Assembly (NCBI GenBank): GCA_020848545.1
Contig: JADLHZ010000012.1
Location: forward strand, 266,277 to 330,276
Reading direction: 5' to 3'
From: Deltaproteobacteria bacterium
GTDB lineage: Bacteria; Myxococcota; JADLHZ01
Length of the DNA: 64,000 nucleotides
The notes under the pieces are model-generated. The model worked only from the letters and a program-made list of their open reading frames with translations. It made no database searches and was not told the DNA's origin. This document shows, one piece after another, positions 58,791 through 64,000 of this stretch. The position numbers and the translations under genes were made by a program. Numbering within the stretch: the stretch's first letter is position 1; the number at the start of each line of letters is the position of its first letter.

Positions 58791-59566
58791 GCAGGTCTCC
58801 CGAGCCACGGCGCGCGGCGGCGGACGAGATCGATCGCCCATTGCGGGATCCTCGCGGCGACGTAAGTCATGAGGCGCGTCGCGAAGCCCGGGATGTGCTC
58901 GGCCCGGCCCTTCAGCATGGCGCGGACACCGGCGCGCGCGACCGCTTCGGGGGACATCATCACGCCGAGGCGCTTCGCGCGTGCGACGTTGATGCTGGTG
59001 TCGTCGTAGAGACCGGTCGCCGTCGCGCCGGGGGCGAGCACCGTCACGTTGACCCCCCACACGGACAGCTCGGAGCGAAGCGAGCACGCGAAGCTGCGAA
59101 GGTAGCGCTTGCTCGCGCCGTAGAAGGCGATGCCTGGAAAGTCGCGCCACGCGCTGATGCTCGACACGATCAGAATGTGGCCGCGGCGCCGCTCGCGCAT
59201 CCGCCGGCCAAAGCTCGCGCAGAGAAGCGAGGGTGTGACGACGTGCAGCTGAAGCAAGGCCTTCGCCCGTGCCGGGTCGGCGTCCGCGACCTCGCCGAAG
59301 AAGAACATGCCCGCGTTGTTGACGAGCACGTCAACGTCCTCGGTCACCGCGGCCTCGAGCTCGGCCGCCGCGTCTGGGCGCGCGAGATCGATCGTGAGTG
59401 GACGCGCAGCCACCCCGTATTGGTTGCGCAAGCGTTGCGCCGCGTCCTCGAGCGGCCCCCGGCGTTGGCTCACGAGCACCAGACCGTAGCCGCGCCTGGC
59501 GAGGTCTCCTGCGATCGCGAGGCCAATTCCCGAGCAGGCGCCGGTGACGAGCGCGGTCTCGGTCAT
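58787..59566 (-). CDS. Short-chain dehydrogenase/reductase
   Basis: A 259-aa classical SDR from the ATG at 59566. The NAD(P) site is TGACSGIG at the N terminus, NNAG follows in VLVNNAGMFFFGEV, the catalytic Ser is in VSSISAW and the YGASK carries Tyr and Lys. The C terminus (HIPGFATRLMTYVAARIPQWAIDLV) resembles SDRs active on lipophilic substrates with a membrane-associated tail. It is coupled to the old yellow enzyme gene and divergent from another SDR gene. Confidence 0.9.
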   Translation of the reverse strand: MTETALVTGACSGIGLAIAGDLARRGYGLVLVSQRRGPLEDAAQRLRNQYGVAARPLTIDLARPDAAAELEAAVTEDVDVLVNNAGMFFFGEVADADPARAKALLQLHVVTPSLLCASFGRRMRERRRGHILIVSSISAWRDFPGIAFYGASKRYLRSFACSLRSELSVWGVNVTVLAPGATATGLYDDTSINVARAKRLGVMMSPEAVARAGVRAMLKGRAEHIPGFATRLMTYVAARIPQWAIDLVRRRAPWLGRPA

Positions 59567-59747
59567 GCGACAGCTCGCGCCGAAGACACAGGGAGCGATT
59601 GGGTGCTCTTCATCGACGAGGTCCTCTTCTTTTGTCGTTGCGGCGTCAACCTCCGCGGAGTGCCGGAATTCCCCTGCTCCTGTGTGACGACTCCGCCACA
59701 CGCGAGCACCAAACGGTGACATTTCCGCCGTCTGCTGGTTCGTCGTA

Positions 59748-60623
59748 GTGGCATCGAGCTTGCTCCGCCTCGGTGGATGGATGACCGTTGGTCGAAGGTT
59801 GGGGGGATCGTCCCGCGTCGCCGGGCGCGTCATCGTCGTCACCGGCGCGTCGCGCGGCTTCGGCTTGGCGCTGGGTTCTGCGTTGGCGAAGCGGGGTGCA
59901 CGGGTGGTGCTGTCCTCCCGCACGTCAACGGAGTGCGAAGCCGCGGCGGCGGCGCTACGCGAAGAGGGGCACGACGTCACCGCCTGTGTGTGCGACGTGC
60001 GCGATCGCTCTGCCGTGCAAGCCCTCGGCGAGGCCGCGATCGCCCGCTATGGCGGCCTCGACGTGTGGATCAACAACGCCGGGACGTCGGCGCCCTACGG
60101 GCCGGTGCGAGAGGTACCCGAGAGCGCGTTTCTCTCTGCCACGCGCACGCTCATCGACGGCGTCTATTTCGGTTCGAAGACGGCGCTCAGTCACTTCGCC
60201 GGCGGCGACGGTATGTTGGTCAACATCGTTGGCCGCGGTGAGCGCTCTCCGGTTGCGTTGCAGGCGGCCTACGCGTCGGCCAAGGCGTGGGTGCGCAACT
60301 TCACGCTCGCGCTCGCGGCGGAGGAGCGGTCCCGCGGGCTCGCGATTCTGGCATTTCAGCCAGGTCTCATGGATACGCGACTCGTTCTCGAGCCGGTCGT
60401 CTTGCCGAGCTACGAACATCGCATGGGCGCGCTGGCGATCGTGAGTCGCCTCTTCGGCGCTGCCCCTGAGCTCGCGGCGGAGGCGCTCGTCCGCGCCATC
60501 GCTGAGCGCCGGAGCGGCTACCTCGCCGCGCACCCGTGGTGGTGGATGCTCGTGGGTCCGCTGCGCCTCCTGACCGGCGCGCGCCCGGCACGTCCGATCC
60601 GCGCGCGTGTCCGCAATGACTAG
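59748..60623 (+). CDS. Short-chain dehydrogenase/reductase
   Basis: A 291-aa SDR starting with GTG at 59748 (an ATG at 59781 is possible). Motifs are TGASRGFG, the INNAG, and YASAK with the catalytic Tyr and Lys; the preceding Ser position reads VNIVGRGERSPVAL, which lacks the usual SS and should be checked. The C terminus ends in a hydrophobic WWWMLVGPLRLL helix, again suggesting membrane contact. It is divergent from the SDR/OYE pair and could belong to the same pathway. Confidence 0.87.
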   Translation: MASSLLRLGGWMTVGRRLGGSSRVAGRVIVVTGASRGFGLALGSALAKRGARVVLSSRTSTECEAAAAALREEGHDVTACVCDVRDRSAVQALGEAAIARYGGLDVWINNAGTSAPYGPVREVPESAFLSATRTLIDGVYFGSKTALSHFAGGDGMLVNIVGRGERSPVALQAAYASAKAWVRNFTLALAAEERSRGLAILAFQPGLMDTRLVLEPVVLPSYEHRMGALAIVSRLFGAAPELAAEALVRAIAERRSGYLAAHPWWWMLVGPLRLLTGARPARPIRARVRND

Positions 60624-60674
60624 CGCGAAGGGCGTGCTGGCGGGCAAGTCGCACCTTGGCTAAGGAGCGAGGCG

Positions 60675-61584
60675 ATGACTTCCCCTGTCTTCGGCGGATC
60701 CTCCACGGGCGGCGCGCAGCCGGTGCGCGCCGCCATCAGTCGCGTACGGGCTGATGCGCGGCTCAACATCGTGCGGGTGAACGCACGGTGGGCGCCGCTC
60801 TCGGATTTGTACCATTTCTTGATCCAGATGCGCTGGCACTGGTTCCTCTTGCTGCTTACCGCCGCCTATCTGTCCGCCAATCTCGTTTTCGCGGCCATCT
60901 ACACCCTGCTCGGCGACGCGATCTCCGGAGCGAACGGTTTCGTGGACAACTTCTTCTTCAGCGTGCAGACCTTCGCCACCATCGGCTACGGCGGCTTGAT
61001 GCCGAAGACCACGCTCGCCAACAGCGTGGTGGTGCTCGAGTCGATGAGCGGCATCTTCGGAGTGGCGATTCTCACCGGCCTGATGTTCGCCAAGTTCTCG
61101 CGGCCGAGCGCGCATCTTCTTCGCCTCGCGGGCAGTGATCACGAAGCGCAACAAGAAGCCTGTGCTGATGCTTCGCCTGGCCAACGAGCGCGGCAGCTTC
61201 GTCGTAGAAGCCGAAGCGCACGTGACGGTGGTCATGCCCGAGGTCACCGAGGAAGGCGAACGCATGCGGCGGGTGTACGATCTGAAGCTCGTCCGGGACA
61301 ATCAGCCGTGGTTCGTCCTCTCATGGAACGTCATGCATGAGATCGACGAGAGCTCGCCGCTCTACGGCCTGGACGCCGACACGATGAAGCAGCGCGGAAT
61401 TCGCCTCTCGATCAACGTGATGGGCTTCGATTCCAGCGTAGGCCAGACGGTGCACGGCACCGCGAGCTACACGGCCGAGGAGATCCTCTTTGGCCACCGC
61501 TACGTCGATGCGACGACACCGATGCCAGACGGTCGTTTGATCATCGACCACGCCAAGTTCGACTTGGTCGAGCCGCAGCCATGA
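60675..61584 (+). pseudogene. Inward-rectifier potassium channel (KirBac), frameshifted
   Basis: The N-terminal frame (ATG 60675) encodes the slide helix, two membrane helices and the selectivity filter TIGYGG, ending in AKFSRPSA. The cytoplasmic beta-domain continues in another frame from about 61111 (RIFFASRAVITKRN, then RLANERGSFVVEAEAHVTVVMPEVTEEGERMRRVYDLKLVRDNQPWFVLSW). Joining the two needs two more bases at the GCGC run near 61108-61113, so a CG unit was probably lost. With that base pair restored the protein would be about 303 aa, normal for KirBac (about 300-330). It would let K+ pass across the inner membrane. Either a recent pseudogene or a sequence error; no other damage is seen. 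Confidence 0.85.
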
Positions 61585-61942
61585 TGCGCTGACCGCTGGG
61601 GCACGCGGGTGACCAACATGACTCGGGTCTATCCATGAAGATCGCGGGAAACTTGCGCAAACTCCTCAAGAAGACTGCCCACCGAAGACGCGCTGCAGCC
61701 TGAGCATCGGCCAGTGCGTCGCGGCGGCGCAATCAAGCGCAGGGCGTCACGATCGCGGCGGTGCCGCGCACGATCGGTGCGGTACCGATCGCCGTCACCG
61801 TCTTCGACCCCGAAGCGAATGCGACGAGCCTGGCACGCTACAGGCCTTCATCGTGCCTTGTAGGTCGGTGTTTTTCGGCGGCTTGCGCCCGCTGCAAACG
61901 CCACGGTTGACGAATCGCTCACACCCAGGCATCCCCTCCTGC
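61585..61942. other. Intergenic stretch of 358 bp between the Kir gene and RNase P RNA
   Basis: No supported gene. A short frame (about 61,722-61,910) reads protein-like sequence (GVTIAAVPRTIGAVP, AVTVFDPEANATSL) without a start or family, possibly decayed coding sequence. A promoter for the RNase P RNA should be in the last 60 bp, but I cannot see a convincing one. Confidence 0.4.
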
Positions 61943-62373
<431 letters not shown>

Positions 62374-62374
62374 C

Positions 62375-62788
62375 TTATTTCATCTTGTTGTCGATCGCGA
62401 GGTTCGACATGCGATCGGCTTCTTTGTTCAGCTCGCGCCGCACGTGCTTGATGTCGATGCGCGGAAACGCCTTCATCAACGCCTTCGCCTTCTCGACGAA
62501 GGGCATCAAGTGCTCGGCCTTTACGCGGTAGACGCCCTGAATCTGCTTCACGAGGAGCTCGCTGTCCGTGCACATCGACAGCTCACGCACGCCGCGCGAC
62601 TTCGCCGCTTCGAGCACCATGATGAAGCCTTCGTACTCGGCGACGTTGTTCGTCTGCGCGCCCAAGAAGCGCCCGAGCTCGACGATCTCGCCGGTGTCTT
62701 TGTCGATGAGGATGCCACCGGCACCTGCAGGCCCGGGGTTGCCGCGGGCGGCGCCGTCCGAATACCCGGTCGCGCGATCCCAGCTCAC
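62375..62788 (-). CDS. rnhA: Ribonuclease HI
   Basis: A 137-aa RNase H of the short, YpdQ/RnhA type. The catalytic acids are visible as Asp in TGYSDGAARGNPGPAG, Glu in NNVAEYEGFIMVLEAA, Asp in MCTDSELLVKQ and Asp in NKEADRMSN. It degrades RNA in RNA-DNA hybrids. The GTG at 62788 overlaps the stop of the zinc-ribbon gene (GTGA), giving an operon. Its stop codon lies two bases from the 3' end of the convergent RNase P RNA. Confidence 0.92.
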   Translation of the reverse strand: MSWDRATGYSDGAARGNPGPAGAGGILIDKDTGEIVELGRFLGAQTNNVAEYEGFIMVLEAAKSRGVRELSMCTDSELLVKQIQGVYRVKAEHLMPFVEKAKALMKAFPRIDIKHVRRELNKEADRMSNLAIDNKMK

Positions 62789-63513
62789 GCTTGGACTTCG
62801 GCCGACTTCTCCGGCTCGCGGTAGTAGATGATGCGGTGACAAGACGGGCACGCTTCGATCGAATCGCCGCGGATGACCGTGTTGTAGAGCTGCGGCGCGA
62901 GGCTCATGTTGCAGGCCGAGCAGCGCCCCGAAAAGCACGGCGCCAACGCAGCGCCACGCTTCGAGCGGATCGTGTCGTAGCGCTTGAGCAGCGGCGCCGG
63001 CACCTGCGACAAGAACTCGCTGCGCTCTTTCTTGTGCTCGGCGAGCTGCACGTCGAGCTCCTTCAGCTTGCCGTTGACCGCTTCTTGCTCGCTGTCGGTG
63101 TCGACTTCGAGCTCGGCGAACGAATCGCGCAGCGTCTCGAGCTTCAGGTTCACGTCTTTGATCTCGTTCGACAAGACCGCCATCTTCTCTTGCTGCTCGG
63201 CGTTCTGCTTCTTCTGCGTTTCGATCTCGCGCGAGAGCGCCAGATATTCGCGCTGATTTCGGATCTCGTTGAGGCGCGCTTCCCACTTCTTCAGCTTGCC
63301 GACGTCGAGCCCGAGGTTGCCGTCGATGGCGCGCCGCTCGCGATCCTTCTCGGCCGTCTGCTGCTCGAGCTGCGCGAGCTGCAGCTTCGTCTCGTCGAGC
63401 TTCTTCTTCAACCCGTTGAGCTTCTCGGCGGCTTGCGCGCGCTGTTTGTCCAACGCGTCGATCTTGACGTCGATCCTCTGAACATCAATCAAAAGCAGCA
63501 ACGCAGGGTTCAC
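62785..63513 (-). CDS. Coiled-coil zinc-ribbon protein (DUF164/CdsZ family)
   Basis: A 242-aa protein from the GTG at 63513, with GGAGG six bases upstream. About residues 10-170 form a long coiled coil (many Lys/Glu/Gln heptads). The C-terminal zinc ribbon has CFSGRCSACN and ACPSCHRIIYY. Relatives (CT398/CdsZ in Chlamydia) bind type III secretion or RNA polymerase sigma54 partners. It is the first gene of an operon with rnhA; this pair is common in myxobacteria. Confidence 0.85.
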   Translation of the reverse strand: MNPALLLLIDVQRIDVKIDALDKQRAQAAEKLNGLKKKLDETKLQLAQLEQQTAEKDRERRAIDGNLGLDVGKLKKWEARLNEIRNQREYLALSREIETQKKQNAEQQEKMAVLSNEIKDVNLKLETLRDSFAELEVDTDSEQEAVNGKLKELDVQLAEHKKERSEFLSQVPAPLLKRYDTIRSKRGAALAPCFSGRCSACNMSLAPQLYNTVIRGDSIEACPSCHRIIYYREPEKSAEVQA

Positions 63514-63529
63514 CACAGACCTCCATGGA

Positions 63530-63565
63530 CGCCAAAATGAAAAATGCGGCCGTAGGAGCCGCATT
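63530..63565 (-). terminator. Rho-independent terminator between tRNA and the zinc-ribbon gene
   Basis: AATGCGGC and GCCGCATT form a perfect 8-bp stem with a seven-base loop (63543-63565). On the minus strand it is followed by TTTTTCATTTT. It lies about 120 bp beyond the tRNA and 20 bp before the zinc-ribbon start, so it can end the tRNA transcript or attenuate read-through into the operon. Confidence 0.75.
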
Positions 63566-63688
63566 CTGAATCTTCGAAATTTTGCGTGAGGCGGAGCGGG
63601 AGCGAGAGAAGAGGCACCGGCTGTTGAGCCGCCATCCCTGCATGTTCGCCGTCCCTTCGCACCGTCTACCTTCGCCCCTCTCGGGTCC

Positions 63689-63760
63689 TGGGCCCAGCAG
63701 GATTCGAACCTGCGACCTATCGGTTATGAGCCGACGGCTCTACCGCTGAGCTATAGGCCC
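63689..63760 (-). tRNA. tRNA with CAU anticodon, probably tRNA-Ile2
   Basis: A 72-nt cloverleaf: acceptor GGGCCTA/TGGGCCC, D arm AGCTC-AGCGGTA-GAGC, anticodon arm with loop CTCATAA, and T arm GCAGGTTCGAATCCTGC. The anticodon is CAU. Elongator Met and Ile2 share it; the GGGCCTA acceptor stem is more like isoleucine tRNAs, so lysidine modification by TilS is expected. CCA is not encoded. Confidence 0.88.
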
Positions 63761-63777
63761 ACACCGTAAGTCGCGCG

Positions 63778-63806
63778 CGTATATAGAGAACGCTATCAAA
63801 GCGCAA
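63778..63806 (-). promoter_or_regulatory. Promoter of the tRNA gene
   Basis: TTGCGC (63806-63801), 17 bases, TATACG (63783-63778), 17 bases before the mature tRNA 5' end. Confidence 0.45.
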
Positions 63807-63897
63807 GGTGTTTCCACAACCCGTTTCGTCGCGTCCGGACGCGCTAGAATCAACCGACATGTAGGGGAGGGCGACTAGTCCTTCGACCGCATGAAGA

Positions 63898-64000
63898 TTG
63901 CTCGTAGCCGTAGGCGTTGACGTCGCCGTCGCCGTCGCCGGTTTTTTGGGAGTGCGCTACGAGGTCATCTTGACGAGCATGGAGACGATGCGATGCAGGA
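63898..64000 (+). CDS. Possible start of a membrane or exported protein, cut by the window edge
   Basis: From the TTG at 63898 the frame is open to the edge and begins with a hydrophobic run rich in Val and Ala, like a signal peptide or a membrane helix, followed by GVRYEVILTSME. A purine-rich GGGGAGGG lies about 30 bp upstream, too far for a normal ribosome site. An ATG seven bases earlier is in another frame. Only weakly supported. Confidence 0.25.
   Translation, partial: MLVAVGVDVAVAVAGFLGVRYEVILTSMETMRCR

Noticed and set aside
61541..61732. A 63-codon frame on the minus strand after the Kir gene
   Set aside because: It overlaps the end of the Kir gene, has no ribosome site and an unlikely composition.
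63891..63920. ATG at 63891 as the start of the right-edge gene
   Set aside because: It meets a stop after nine codons (MKIARSRRR); only the TTG frame stays open to the edge.

Overview
The window is a GC-rich (roughly two-thirds G+C), gene-dense chromosome segment of a Gram-negative bacterium, most likely a myxobacterium-like member of the Myxococcota (former Deltaproteobacteria). The reasons are the many large cysteine-rich, PKD, FG-GAP, DUF1566 and thrombospondin-3 surface lipoproteins, a C-terminal Cys/TM/Arg-cluster sorting signal of MYXO-CTERM type, hybrid PAS-histidine kinases, a KirBac channel and frequent GTG/TTG starts. No phage, insertion sequence, CRISPR array or rRNA was seen. Species cannot be named from the sequence alone.

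Layout. 1-5.3 kb (minus strand): a lipopolysaccharide operon kdsB-pyrG-kdsA-kdsC-lpxL-like followed by lptA; CTP synthase sits next to the CTP-consuming Kdo enzymes and most genes overlap by 4 bp. 5.3-11 kb: a large PKD-containing lipoprotein and ftsK. 11-15 kb: a frameshifted subtilisin-fold protein that has lost its catalytic residues, convergent with a DUF1566 lipoprotein. 15-25 kb: a DGAT2-like acyltransferase, an orphan PilB/GspE ATPase, a beta-helix surface lipoprotein, small unknowns and a UGT-type glycosyltransferase. 25-33 kb: LuxR regulator plus hybrid kinase, heme A synthase, an Rrf2 gene remnant, a CopD-like membrane protein, a MarR/cytochrome P460 divergent pair with a clear operator, and three consecutive CBS-domain genes.

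33-47 kb: a beta-lactamase-fold hydrolase, unknown membrane genes, a second hybrid kinase, then a cluster of a B12-type radical SAM protein, polysaccharide deacetylase, a lipoprotein, a fatty acid hydroxylase/sterol desaturase, an FAD oxidoreductase and a spore-photoproduct-lyase-like radical SAM protein. Five strong and one weak copy of a 24-bp palindrome (AYARTRGA, eight bases, TCYAYTRT) lie in the promoter regions of this cluster, of the second kinase and of heme A synthase. I regard this as an undescribed regulon and the main discovery candidate.

47-57.5 kb: a 1,702-aa FG-GAP lipoprotein, a VapBC toxin-antitoxin pair with a perfect palindromic operator, an Asp-rich thrombospondin-3 lipoprotein, a TPR-like membrane protein and an 847-aa Cys-rich repeat protein. 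57.6-64 kb: an SDR/old-yellow-enzyme pair, a divergent SDR, a KirBac gene split by a frameshift, RNase P RNA abutting rnhA, a zinc-ribbon coiled-coil protein and a CAU-anticodon tRNA. The two frameshifts are each consistent with a small indel in a short repeat, so sequencing error cannot be excluded.
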